This document shows, in pieces, positions 1 to 8,248 of a stretch of DNA of 64,000 bases. Location: assembly GCA_964454445.1 (NCBI GenBank), contig CAYVTD010000011.1:1-64000 (forward strand), in the 5' to 3' direction. Both the position numbers and the translations under genes were made by a program. The notes under the pieces are model-generated. The model was not told the DNA's origin. It saw nothing but the letters and a program-made list of their open reading frames with translations, and made no database searches. Positions within the stretch are counted from its first letter, which is position 1. Each line of letters begins with the position of its first letter. The stretch is from CAYVTD01 sp964454445. GTDB taxonomy: Bacteria; Bacteroidota; Ignavibacteria; Kapaibacteriales; UBA2268.

Positions 1-4
1 TATG

Positions 5-87
5 TTTGTCATTCCCGTGAAAACGGGAAGCCTCTTTCGAGGGAATGACTCTCCTTATGTATTTGTCATTCCCGTGAAAATCGGAAG
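5..87. repeat. Tandem copies of an ATTCCC hairpin repeat
   Basis: Two near-identical 26-27 base units start at 5 and 62; they share TTTGTCATTCCCGTGAAAA and then CGGAAG or a close variant. The first unit is part of a larger imperfect palindrome: GTCATTCCC at 8-16 pairs with GGGAATGAC at 41-49, and CCCG at 14-17 pairs with CGGG at 24-27. The form resembles the small dispersed hairpin repeats seen in many bacterial genomes (ATTCCC-N8-GGGAAT type). It lies downstream of the hydrolase gene ending at 104, so it could also act as an RNA hairpin, but no clean T-tract follows it. Confidence 0.6.
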
Positions 88-103
88 GTTTTGAAAATGT
101 AAT

Positions 104-781
104 CTATATCTCTAATGCTTCGCCAAATTCCATCACTTTAGCGTTTCTTCCTGTTGCAATCACTTTATCAACAAATTCCTGCGGATCGCACTGAATGATA
201 GGAAATGTATTGTAATGTATGGGGATAGCTAATTTTGGGTTTACAAACTCGACGGCTTTAACAGCATCGTCGATTCCCATTGTATAGTTGTCTCCAATAG
301 GGCAAAGAAAAACATCGATTTCGTTCATTTCACCGATTAGCTTCATATCGTAAAACAGTCCTGTATCACCGGCGTGATAGATGTTTTTTCCAGTGAGTGT
401 TATAATGACGCCAGCTGGCTCGCCCATATACTTGCCGTCAGGACTGGAAGAGCCGTGGTGAGCAATGGTAAACTTCAATCTACCAAAAGGAAATTCGTAA
501 CTGCCGCCGATGTGCATATTATGCGATTTCACGCTAAAGCTTGCAATATATTTGGCAAGTTCGTTAACGGCAATAATCATTGCCTTGCATTTTTTAGCGA
601 TTTCGATGGCATCACCAAGATGGTCGCCGTGGGCATGGGTTAAAACAATGTAATCGACAGAAATGTCTTTCACTTTGACAGGTGCATTGGGATTGCCGCT
701 GATGAAAGGGTCGATTAATATGCGGTGTAGCCCATCGTCGAGCAAGAAAGCTGAATGACTAAGATATTTAATTGTTGCCAT
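104..781 (-). CDS. UPF0173-type metal-dependent hydrolase (beta-lactamase fold)
   Basis: 225-residue protein of the metallo-beta-lactamase fold, UlaG/UPF0173 group, probably cytoplasmic because there is no signal peptide. The HxHxDH metal motif is visible as H49, H51, D53 and H54. Further expected metal or active-site positions are the HH pair near residue 108 and the GDTG motif near 138. Length is normal for UPF0173 proteins (about 225-230). The substrate of this family is not established; some relatives act on phosphoester or lactone bonds. It follows the small acidic-tail gene on the same strand with an 18-base gap, so the two may be co-transcribed. Confidence 0.85.
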   Translation of the reverse strand: MATIKYLSHSAFLLDDGLHRILIDPFISGNPNAPVKVKDISVDYIVLTHAHGDHLGDAIEIAKKCKAMIIAVNELAKYIASFSVKSHNMHIGGSYEFPFGRLKFTIAHHGSSSPDGKYMGEPAGVIITLTGKNIYHAGDTGLFYDMKLIGEMNEIDVFLCPIGDNYTMGIDDAVKAVEFVNPKLAIPIHYNTFPIIQCDPQEFVDKVIATGRNAKVMEFGEALEI

Positions 782-799
782 AAATATCTCTCTTTTAAA

Positions 800-1051
800 T
801 CAATTTTTATCGAATAATTCGTCTTCATCGTCGTCGTCGTCGTCGAAAAAATCGTTATCGTCGTCGAAGAAATCGTCGTCGTCTAAATGATCTGGGCCAA
901 AATGATGCAAATTGAAATCATCAATTGTTATTTCCCCTTTAAGCATTGCAAGCATTAGATAGTTGAATGCTTTTTCTGCAGCCGAATCAGGCATTTTTTG
1001 TATAATGGTAGCTATTGCCTGTATTTCTGTTTTGAATTTTGAGTATGTCAT
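800..1051 (-). CDS. Small protein with poly-aspartate C-terminal tail
   Basis: 83-residue protein that I do not recognise. Residues 1-50 look like a compact helical domain (Lys/Ala/Ile-rich, no cysteines). From about residue 56 to the end almost every residue is Asp, with FF pairs spaced through it and a final Asp/Glu run. In the DNA the tail is a GTC/GTT-type triplet repeat at about 818-884. Acidic aromatic-spiced tails of this kind occur in single-stranded-DNA-binding proteins and protein-interaction tails, but the N-terminal part shows no OB-fold signature, so function is open. Located between uvrC and the UPF0173 hydrolase gene on the same strand. Confidence 0.65.
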   Translation of the reverse strand: MTYSKFKTEIQAIATIIQKMPDSAAEKAFNYLMLAMLKGEITIDDFNLHHFGPDHLDDDDFFDDDNDFFDDDDDDEDELFDKN

Positions 1052-1151
1052 ATCGTTTCCTCTTAATTAAAAATTATTTCTTTACTCTCGATGCAAATAT
1101 ATAAATAAAATTTAAACAAATAAAACAATCCGGGCAATTTTTATTATTGGA

Positions 1152-3038
1152 TTATTCTTTCTGTGAATTGAAATAATTTATTATATGCCCAGCTTGTTTT
1201 TTGTTTGAAATCTTTGCTATCTCTTCTTCGGAAGCATTCTTGACGGCTTCGACCGAGCCAAAAGCAACAAGTAGTTTTTGAGCAGTTTTCTCGCCAATCC
1301 CTTCAATTTTTGTTAGTTCGGATTGCAAAGTGCGCTTGTCTCGACGCTGGCGGTGAAACGTTATGGCAAAGCGGTGGGCTTCGTCGCGTAGCTGTTGGAT
1401 AAGTCGCAAACTCGATGATGTCTTCGGCAATGAAATCGGATCAGACTGACCAGGCAAAAAAACTTCTTCAAGACGCTTTGCCAAGCCGATAATAGATACT
1501 TTATTAATGATATCTAATTCCTTTAAAACTGAAAGTGCAGATGACAGCTGCCCTTTGCCACCGTCAACAATTATCAAATCTGGCATTTCAAGCTTATCGT
1601 TTAATACCCTTGAATATCTGCGGCTTATGGTCTCACGCATCGCTGCAAAATCGTCATTTTTATGCACAGTTTTTATTATAAATTTTCGATAGTCCGCTTT
1701 TTTGGGTTTTCCATCAACAAAACAAACCATTGAAGAAACAAGCTCGCTACCTTGTATATGGGAATTATCAAAACACTCAATACGTAGTGGTGGGCGTGAT
1801 AAATTGAGATCACGCTGTAACGATTGCACTGCACGCGGTATCGCTTGCTCTCGCTTTAAAATAGTTAATATATGTTCCTTGAGCATGTATCCGGCATTGG
1901 CTACAGCCATATTGACCATACTCTTTTTATCGCCGATTTTTGGAACTATCATTTGTAGCGACTTCCCGCGCATTTTCTTTAGCCAATCGAGAATAAACTC
2001 AGGATCATCTGGTTTCAAAGGTAAGAATATTTCGTCTGGAACAAACTCGTTTTCCATAAACCATTGCTCCATGGTGCTTTGGATTAAAGAAGCATCACTC
2101 CTGCCAGCAGAGTTTTTTATTATGAAATGTCGTTTACCGACTAATTTGCCATCGCGAACTTTAAAAATCATTGTGCAGGCAAGCTCGTCCTCACGAGCTA
2201 TGCCGAAGATATCGCGATCTATTTCTTCAGAGCTAACAATCAACTGACGTGACAGGTAATCTTTCAAAATAGTTAAGCGATTACGAATAACAGCCGCTTC
2301 CTCGAATCTCATCTCTGAAGAATATCTTTCCATCTTTTCCCGAAGTTCTTTTTCGATTTTTGCTGTTTTACCGTTGATGATTTGAATGGATTGTTGGACT
2401 CTTTGGAGATATTCTTCTTGTGAAATTAGACCTTCACAGGGTCCATCACATTTTTTAATCTGATAATCAAGGCATAATTTGAATTTCTTTTGTTCTACAG
2501 TCTCCTTGGTTAAATAATACCTGCAAGTCCTTAGCGGCAGAATTGTGTTGAGGACTCTCATAAGCTGATGCAAGCGGGTAACTTCGGTTATAGGACCAAT
2601 ATATTTCGAACCGTCTTTCACAATCGTCCTTGTTGGGAAAATGCGTGGATATGGCTCGTTTGTAATTCGTATATATGGATATGATTTATCGTCACGAAGC
2701 ATTATATTGTAGCGAGGCTTGTGTTGTTTTATCAAAGTATCTTCCAAAATGAGCGCTTCTGCCTCTGAATCAACAACGATGGTATCAGTATCGGCAATTT
2801 TGACGATGAGTGCTTTCGTTTTCGCGTCAACAGGCTTACCCTGTTGAAAATACGAGCGAACGCGGTTTCTTAAGTTTTTTGCCTTGCCTACATAGATTAT
2901 TTCACCTTTGTCGTTTTTGTGGAGATAAACACCGGGCTTGGCAGGCAAGGAAGCGACTTTTTTCAACAAATCCTCTGGAAATTTTATTCCTTCGAGATTT
3001 CTTTGCCGGATCTGTTCTCTATATTGTGAAGTGTCCAT
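1152..3038 (-). CDS. uvrC: Excinuclease ABC subunit C (UvrC)
   Basis: 628-residue nucleotide-excision-repair nuclease that makes both incisions around UvrB-marked lesions. The GIY-YIG nuclease domain spans about residues 33-111 (PGVYLHK, then IYVGKAKNLRNRV). Four cysteines at 172, 189, 197 and 201 match the iron-sulfur cluster positions of the family. A UVR domain that contacts UvrB lies at about 224-264. The RNase H-like C-terminal nuclease covers about 410-570 with ECFDNSH and IVDGGKGQL motifs, followed by a double helix-hairpin-helix around 572-625. Length and order are standard. One base separates its start from the stop of the upstream glycerophosphotransferase-like gene, so it may be transcribed with the glycan cluster. 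Confidence 0.97.
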   Translation of the reverse strand: MDTSQYREQIRQRNLEGIKFPEDLLKKVASLPAKPGVYLHKNDKGEIIYVGKAKNLRNRVRSYFQQGKPVDAKTKALIVKIADTDTIVVDSEAEALILEDTLIKQHKPRYNIMLRDDKSYPYIRITNEPYPRIFPTRTIVKDGSKYIGPITEVTRLHQLMRVLNTILPLRTCRYYLTKETVEQKKFKLCLDYQIKKCDGPCEGLISQEEYLQRVQQSIQIINGKTAKIEKELREKMERYSSEMRFEEAAVIRNRLTILKDYLSRQLIVSSEEIDRDIFGIAREDELACTMIFKVRDGKLVGKRHFIIKNSAGRSDASLIQSTMEQWFMENEFVPDEIFLPLKPDDPEFILDWLKKMRGKSLQMIVPKIGDKKSMVNMAVANAGYMLKEHILTILKREQAIPRAVQSLQRDLNLSRPPLRIECFDNSHIQGSELVSSMVCFVDGKPKKADYRKFIIKTVHKNDDFAAMRETISRRYSRVLNDKLEMPDLIIVDGGKGQLSSALSVLKELDIINKVSIIGLAKRLEEVFLPGQSDPISLPKTSSSLRLIQQLRDEAHRFAITFHRQRRDKRTLQSELTKIEGIGEKTAQKLLVAFGSVEAVKNASEEEIAKISNKKQAGHIINYFNSQKE

Positions 3039-3039
3039 A

Positions 3040-4083
3040 TTATCGCAAATTAAGTAATTTTTTTATTTCATAAGCTGCTTTTATGCCTGCTTTTCCATCG
3101 AGCGAGTCGAATATTATTTGATTTGCTTTTTTGCGCTCATCGCTTTTTTCATTTGGATTAGCTATTGCTTGCTGCAATGCATCGTCGAGTTCGCTGGCAT
3201 CGTCAATTTGATAGGAAATATCCCTTATTATTTTGACTACTTCAGGAACTAATCTCGCCCCTTGGGTAACTTTAAAAGTGATTATTGGTTTGTCAAGGGC
3301 GCAAAACTCTGCAATTATCGAGCTTGTATCTGCCACCATAACATCTGCAAGCATCAACCAGGGCAGAACATCTGGCTCTTCGATTAAATATATATTGGAA
3401 CTAGATTTTATAATTTTTACATATTTTTGTGTAACCCAAGGATGAAGTGTAACTAAGACATTGTATTTTTTTGAATAATTTGCGAGTAAACCTGCCCATT
3501 TTTCTACAGCAGACATCCCGGAACCATCCCAAGTGCTACTAAAAATTATTGTTTTTTTATTCTTGTCAAAATTTGCTTTTGTTAAATAGGAATCTAATAG
3601 TTCTGCATTAATGGAACCATCAAAAGCTGGGTCGAGCTTCGGAAAACCGATAGATTTAGCAGAAACTATTCCCAGTTCTTCAGCTAATTGGACTTCCTTT
3701 TGGCTTGTCATAAAATAAACATTGAAAGCATTATAATAGTCTTTTCCAGCAAAAGATTTGAAATGATAAGCACCGTGTCGAAAGCCGATTTTATAGATTT
3801 TTTCTTCTGGGAAATGGTGGGTTGCGTGGCGGCACATAATCACTGAATCAGGATGGCAGAAGCGGGTAACATCGTCGATTTCAAGAGAATTAAGATAGTT
3901 ATATGTCTTTTTGTTGTTTACAATATATTTTAAAGGCGGTAAATGTTTTAAAATAGGTTTCAGCACTACATAATCCAATGGCTCGGCAATATAAACAGCC
4001 AGTTTTGGCTGCTTGCTTGCAAATCTCATAAAACGCCACAGAAGTTTATATGGATATTTTTTAAGATAATATGTAAATACCAT
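3040..4083 (-). CDS. CDP-glycerol glycerophosphotransferase-like protein
   Basis: 347 residues. The C-terminal half matches the nucleotide-binding half of the CDP-glycerol:polyglycerophosphate glycerophosphotransferase / GT-B family: FRHGAYH near residue 104, an SSTWDGSG loop near 180, LHPW near 214, and a DTSSIIAEFCALDKPIITF motif near 255-272 that is the hallmark of this fold. It probably transfers a glycerol-phosphate or sugar unit to a surface glycan at the inner face of the membrane; the donor cannot be read from sequence. The N terminus is basic and aromatic, suited to membrane contact. It sits 18 bases after the ATP-grasp gene and 1 base before uvrC in a minus-strand glycan cluster. 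Confidence 0.75.
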   Translation of the reverse strand: MVFTYYLKKYPYKLLWRFMRFASKQPKLAVYIAEPLDYVVLKPILKHLPPLKYIVNNKKTYNYLNSLEIDDVTRFCHPDSVIMCRHATHHFPEEKIYKIGFRHGAYHFKSFAGKDYYNAFNVYFMTSQKEVQLAEELGIVSAKSIGFPKLDPAFDGSINAELLDSYLTKANFDKNKKTIIFSSTWDGSGMSAVEKWAGLLANYSKKYNVLVTLHPWVTQKYVKIIKSSSNIYLIEEPDVLPWLMLADVMVADTSSIIAEFCALDKPIITFKVTQGARLVPEVVKIIRDISYQIDDASELDDALQQAIANPNEKSDERKKANQIIFDSLDGKAGIKAAYEIKKLLNLR

Positions 4084-4101
4084 TCTTTTTTATTTCAATA
4101 T

Positions 4102-5145
4102 TTATTGTTTTTGCAATATAAAAGAGATAAGTGCTTTCGCAATGTCAGATTCAATGTCGGGAGTAAAATTATGCTCATTCCATACTCCATTTGATCTTTT
4201 AAAGTATTTTTTTGATTGCATATAAACGTTAATTCCGAAATGCAATGCTTGGAACTCGAGCAGATGAAATGCTCCATCACTTTGGCATATATCCATCGAC
4301 AAAAAGGGAGTATCAAACTTCGATTTTATAGAAAAAGCGAAATCGAGTAATTCTTTAGGAAGCTCGAAATCGAAATCGAATTTCTTCGTGCCGCTTGCCC
4401 GAAAGTCGCCCTTGTTTGCATGACGTTTCATTACATAATAATTTTCATTAAGCGCCAAAACTCGATAATCAAAACTAAGATTAGGGATATATTCCTGCAA
4501 AATAAAATTCTTTTCTTTTGTTATATAAGGTATCCATTCTTGCAAATCTTTTTTATTTGAATAGTCGGGATATACCTTGTAATGCTTAGACTTACGGAAA
4601 TACCGCCTTCGTAAAATATCTAGTTTATTTCCCAAAGATATCTTAGTTTGCTTTTTTAATAAATCTTCTAATTCTTTTTGAGTTTTAACAAGTTTAACTC
4701 CTTTTGCATTAGATCCGTCTAAAGTTTTAAAAACTAATGGAAAAGATAAATTATATTCATCAATATCGTTAATTCCACTTAAATAAACAGCAGACAATCC
4801 TTCGATGCCTGTCTTTTTTTTAAACAATTCCTGATAACCCTTGTTTTCGTGGCATTTAAGCAAATCGTAAGAAGGAATGAGCAAATTAGTTCCATCATCG
4901 AGATAGCGAACCAAATCGAGCAAATAGTATCTAATATTCTCTTTTTGGCTGAAATTATAAAAAATAATCGAATCTTTTATATTTTGCAAATAGTTAGCAG
5001 CTTTATGATGAGTTAACATTATTACTTCGAAGCCACTTTCAGTAAGTATAGTTTGGATTTTAGCTGAATCCATACTTACCCATGGCTTTCTTGTCTGACC
5101 AAAAAACCCATTGTTAGATGATATAAAAAATATCTTTTGTTCCAT
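4102..5145 (-). CDS. ATP-grasp ligase-like protein of the glycan cluster
   Basis: 347-residue protein with an ATP-grasp core. The first lobe has FPLVFKTLDGSNAKGV at about 135-150 (Lys140 is the expected ATP-binding lysine), followed by ILQEYIP near 217 and an SMDICQ...LLEFQ catalytic stretch near 300-317. In typical ATP-grasp enzymes the last metal-binding pair is E-x-N; here it reads E-F-Q. Members join carboxylates to amines or thiols, and ATP-grasp genes inside polysaccharide clusters are often thought to attach amino acids to sugars. No specific substrate can be assigned. Located between a GT2 gene (15-base gap) and the glycerophosphotransferase-like gene. Confidence 0.7.
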   Translation of the reverse strand: MEQKIFFISSNNGFFGQTRKPWVSMDSAKIQTILTESGFEVIMLTHHKAANYLQNIKDSIIFYNFSQKENIRYYLLDLVRYLDDGTNLLIPSYDLLKCHENKGYQELFKKKTGIEGLSAVYLSGINDIDEYNLSFPLVFKTLDGSNAKGVKLVKTQKELEDLLKKQTKISLGNKLDILRRRYFRKSKHYKVYPDYSNKKDLQEWIPYITKEKNFILQEYIPNLSFDYRVLALNENYYVMKRHANKGDFRASGTKKFDFDFELPKELLDFAFSIKSKFDTPFLSMDICQSDGAFHLLEFQALHFGINVYMQSKKYFKRSNGVWNEHNFTPDIESDIAKALISFILQKQ

Positions 5146-5160
5146 TTCTCTATCGCTGTT

Positions 5161-5964
5161 TCATTTTTTATTTTTTGAAGATGTGTTTGCTAACTTTGCT
5201 TGTTGGTTCATCATCCAAAGTTTGTAATATTTCATAAAAATTGATATTGAGGCAACGACACACAAAACAAATCCGTGAAGTCCATCACGAAAACCACCTC
5301 TTATTATAAAATATTGAAAAAACTTTATAAAAGGTCTTATAGTAAATTGAAATATGCCTGTTCTTTCGTTTTTATCGAACATATCCTCAGCATACCAGAC
5401 AGAATATCTGATTAGTTTTTTCCACTGGGCTTCGAAATCGCGTATTGGCTCGTGAATTAAGTATGCATCTTTATTTTTAATCCATGTCTTATTGTCAATT
5501 TTCATTTTTGAATGAACTCGCTTTATAATATAATTCTTATTAAGCTCCTTTTTAACAAGGCGTTTGCCACCACCGCCCAAATACGTTGGATGTTTGAGCA
5601 GTTTTCCCATAAATTTAGTTCTAATTTTAACAAGAAAACCATCGTATTTTATCTGCTCTTGAGTAAGTATCTTTTCGATTGCATTTCTTAATCCCGGGCT
5701 GCACCGTTCGTCGGAATCGATGATGAAAACCCAATCATGCGTAACTTGTGGCATTCCCCAAGCTCTCTGTTCACCGGAATTTATATATTCGTGTTGCACA
5801 AGCTTGACATTTGAATAGCGACGGCATATTTCAACGGTTTTATCAGTGCTAAAAGCATCTACAATAAAAATCTCATCGACCCAAGCGATTGAATCAAGGC
5901 ACTCTTCGATGATGTCTCCGACATTTTGTACGGGTATGAAAGCTGATAGTTTACGACGCTCCAT
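5161..5964 (-). CDS. Glycosyltransferase family 2 (WaaE/KdtX-like)
   Basis: 267-residue GT-A glycosyltransferase. The nucleotide-sugar domain begins at once (LSAFIPVQN, then DEIFIVDAFSTDKTVEI), and the metal-binding acidic motif is in FIIDSDER near residue 87. The pattern NVGDIIEECLDSI plus DAFSTD resembles the LPS-core glucosyltransferase WaaE/KdtX group. A hydrophobic stretch near residues 228-245 could anchor it at the inner membrane. Its start overlaps the end of the upstream glycosyltransferase gene by 14 bases, which suggests translational coupling. Predicted role: adding a sugar to a lipid-linked or LPS-core glycan; acceptor unknown. Confidence 0.85.
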   Translation of the reverse strand: MERRKLSAFIPVQNVGDIIEECLDSIAWVDEIFIVDAFSTDKTVEICRRYSNVKLVQHEYINSGEQRAWGMPQVTHDWVFIIDSDERCSPGLRNAIEKILTQEQIKYDGFLVKIRTKFMGKLLKHPTYLGGGGKRLVKKELNKNYIIKRVHSKMKIDNKTWIKNKDAYLIHEPIRDFEAQWKKLIRYSVWYAEDMFDKNERTGIFQFTIRPFIKFFQYFIIRGGFRDGLHGFVLCVVASISIFMKYYKLWMMNQQAKLANTSSKNKK

Positions 5965-6979
5965 TTGCTATCCCATCATTAAAAAATAGTTTTTCAAATT
6001 TTTTACTAATAACTTTGCTACCAAAATTCATCGAAACATAATTCCTGTTTGTTAATGCCCTATTCTCCTTTTCATCTTGTGATAATTTGCTCCAATTAAC
6101 TATCCCATTTATTAAATCATCTTCTGATTGATATCCCCAATTAGCCCAAAATTCAGAAATAAGCGGATTTTGCCACATATTGTAAAAGCCCTCCAACCCG
6201 CTGAGCAAACCTTCGGCAAGCGAGTAATGGAAAGATTCGTTTTCGCTATAACTCATTATTATATCATGTTTCATTATAATTTCTGAAATATTTTTTCTGT
6301 CCTCAACAAGCGAGCTAACCTTGTCTCTTTCAATTATAGTAACCTTTTCGCTTAGTCCAAGATCGATTATCTGCTTTTTAATTGTAGCCAAATTGTTTAA
6401 AGAGCCTGCTTGATTGATTGTCATGCCTAAAATAGTAAGACGAAATTCCGGGTCAATATCATGAAGTTTTTTAAACATATTAATCAGTAAATTGTAACCT
6501 TTCCTTTTGTCGAAGCCCAGCCCATAAGCGCACAAAGATTTGCCATATTGATGGCTGCGATAAGGGAATGAATCGATATCAATAGCATTAGGGATTGTAA
6601 TTGTTTTAACATCAGGGCTTACTTTTTGCTTGAACTTATTTTCAAAATTTGAATTGACAAAAATGGCATTATCAATGTTTTCCCAATTAATTAATTTCAT
6701 AAATACTGAGTCAATCTCATATCTGTGCAATCGAACAATAACTCGCCTGTCTTGCCATTTTCTTTGTGAAACTTGATGAGCAAATTTGTTTGCCCACTCG
6801 CACCATATTACTCTTCCTTTGACTTTAAAATGCCAATAATCTCGTTTGTGAACCATAAGAAGATGCTGTATTTTATACTTTTTTCCAAGTCGATCAAGAA
6901 TTGGCTCAGCAAAATGCTCATGGTCTTTAGCACAGATAAAAGTTATGTCGTAATCGGGTATTTTCTTTATAAAAAACAC
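5951..6979 (-). CDS. GT4-like glycosyltransferase
   Basis: 342-residue protein with GT-B (family 4-like) features: after a divergent N-terminal domain comes YGKSLCAYGLGFDKRKGYNL near 144-163, a nucleotide-binding region, and SENESFHYSLAEGLLSG near 246-262, equivalent to the EGFPxxxxEA motif of GT4 enzymes. I take GTG at 6979 as the start because no in-frame ATG lies before residue 42. It begins 7 bases after the stop of the preceding GT gene and overlaps the next gene by 14 bases, so it belongs to one transcription unit for surface glycan assembly. The donor sugar and acceptor cannot be deduced. Confidence 0.7.
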   Translation of the reverse strand: MFFIKKIPDYDITFICAKDHEHFAEPILDRLGKKYKIQHLLMVHKRDYWHFKVKGRVIWCEWANKFAHQVSQRKWQDRRVIVRLHRYEIDSVFMKLINWENIDNAIFVNSNFENKFKQKVSPDVKTITIPNAIDIDSFPYRSHQYGKSLCAYGLGFDKRKGYNLLINMFKKLHDIDPEFRLTILGMTINQAGSLNNLATIKKQIIDLGLSEKVTIIERDKVSSLVEDRKNISEIIMKHDIIMSYSENESFHYSLAEGLLSGLEGFYNMWQNPLISEFWANWGYQSEDDLINGIVNWSKLSQDEKENRALTNRNYVSMNFGSKVISKKFEKLFFNDGIANGAS

Positions 6980-6986
6980 TGATTTT

Positions 6987-8096
6987 CTATTTTGATTGGT
7001 TGTTAAAATTTAACATTGTATTATAATAATGATCAATCAATCGCGATATTTGGTTTTCCATAGAAAATGCATCTCTGCCCTCAAGAATATTTTTGACAAT
7101 GTTTTGATATTGTTCGGCTTGAGGCAAAGAATCAGGGCTTTTATCATCAAGAATCAAACCAAAATCATTTTTGACAATGAATTCTCTCGATTCAACCAAC
7201 AATTCCTGAACAAGCACTGGAATCCCTGCACAAATATAATCATAATTCTTATTTCCTAAAGCATATTGAATGTGAGGCAATTTTTTTGCAATAGCGTCGC
7301 TAAAAATCGAAAGCCCATAATCATATTGAGAGATTTCCTTAATTAATTCATTATAAGGTAGTTTGCTGTGGATAAAAAGATTGGGAATGCTTTTATAAAT
7401 ATTGTATTCTTTATTTTTAGATGGATAAATATGTATAACAAAACCTTTATCTGAAAGAATTTTCATAGCATCAATTATATTCCTGTGGTCGTTTTTGTGT
7501 TCGCTAATTCTGCCAATATAAACAAGATGACACTTGCCATCTTTAGCTGACAATTTAGGCAAAAATTGCTCTTGCTCAAGTTTGTTTTCAATTGGAAAAT
7601 AATTTGCAAAGCAGATAGAATTATCAATCAAATTATAATATTTAGCTACTTCTGCTTTATAAGTACAAGTGATATAAACGCTGGCATCAGCTTGTTCGTT
7701 GCAAATTGCTTCGTATTTGCTGTCTTTACGGCTTAATTTATGTTTAAAAGACATGAAATCGTGCTGGTCATATACAACAGGTATTCCGAGCTTTGCAGAA
7801 ATCAACTTTGCTCCGAGCCGGTCCGGTTCGTTATGAAAATGAATGAACTGTATATTATGTTTTATTATCAGATCTTTGATAAAGCCCGATTCAAAAAACT
7901 TATATTTAGGGAGCTTGTTTAATGTTGTAAAAGCGCTGCTACCAAAGCCATACGCTTGGTCAGGTGTTCTGCCCTGATGGGCAAGATGAATATCCAAGCC
8001 ATTAGACTTTAGGGCAGATGCAATTTTTATTGTCCTAATGCACGGCGTTGAATCCTGCACAAACAAGACTTTAAGTTCATTTTTTCGTTGGTTCAT
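6987..8096 (-). CDS. Glycosyltransferase family 4/1 (GT-B)
   Basis: 369-residue GT-B glycosyltransferase. The N-terminal Rossmann domain carries ELKVLFVQDSTPCIRTIKIA and KLGIPVVYDQHD. The C-terminal domain begins with CHLVYIGRISEHKNDH near 190-205 and carries the YGLSIFSD and YICAGIPVLVQE stretches typical of nucleotide-sugar binding. It lacks a signal peptide and likely works at the cytoplasmic membrane face. It is the first gene of the tight block running down to uvrC; 152 bases separate it from wecB upstream. Probably builds an O-antigen-like or capsule-like oligosaccharide together with the two following glycosyltransferases. Confidence 0.8.
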   Translation of the reverse strand: MNQRKNELKVLFVQDSTPCIRTIKIASALKSNGLDIHLAHQGRTPDQAYGFGSSAFTTLNKLPKYKFFESGFIKDLIIKHNIQFIHFHNEPDRLGAKLISAKLGIPVVYDQHDFMSFKHKLSRKDSKYEAICNEQADASVYITCTYKAEVAKYYNLIDNSICFANYFPIENKLEQEQFLPKLSAKDGKCHLVYIGRISEHKNDHRNIIDAMKILSDKGFVIHIYPSKNKEYNIYKSIPNLFIHSKLPYNELIKEISQYDYGLSIFSDAIAKKLPHIQYALGNKNYDYICAGIPVLVQELLVESREFIVKNDFGLILDDKSPDSLPQAEQYQNIVKNILEGRDAFSMENQISRLIDHYYNTMLNFNNQSK

Positions 8097-8248
8097 AATG
8101 CCGCATTTTTATATTATGCTAAAAAAATAACTGAAAAATACTCATAATGCAAAAAAGAAAGGCGATTTATTAAAGCTATTATTTTTTTATAATGTTGTTA
8201 AAAAGAATAACACTATTACTCCAAATAAAATGCTAATTTGATGTTTAA

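Noticed and set aside
8180..8225. Possible hairpin between wecB and the first glycosyltransferase
   Set aside because: The stem has a mismatch and wobble pairs and no T-run.
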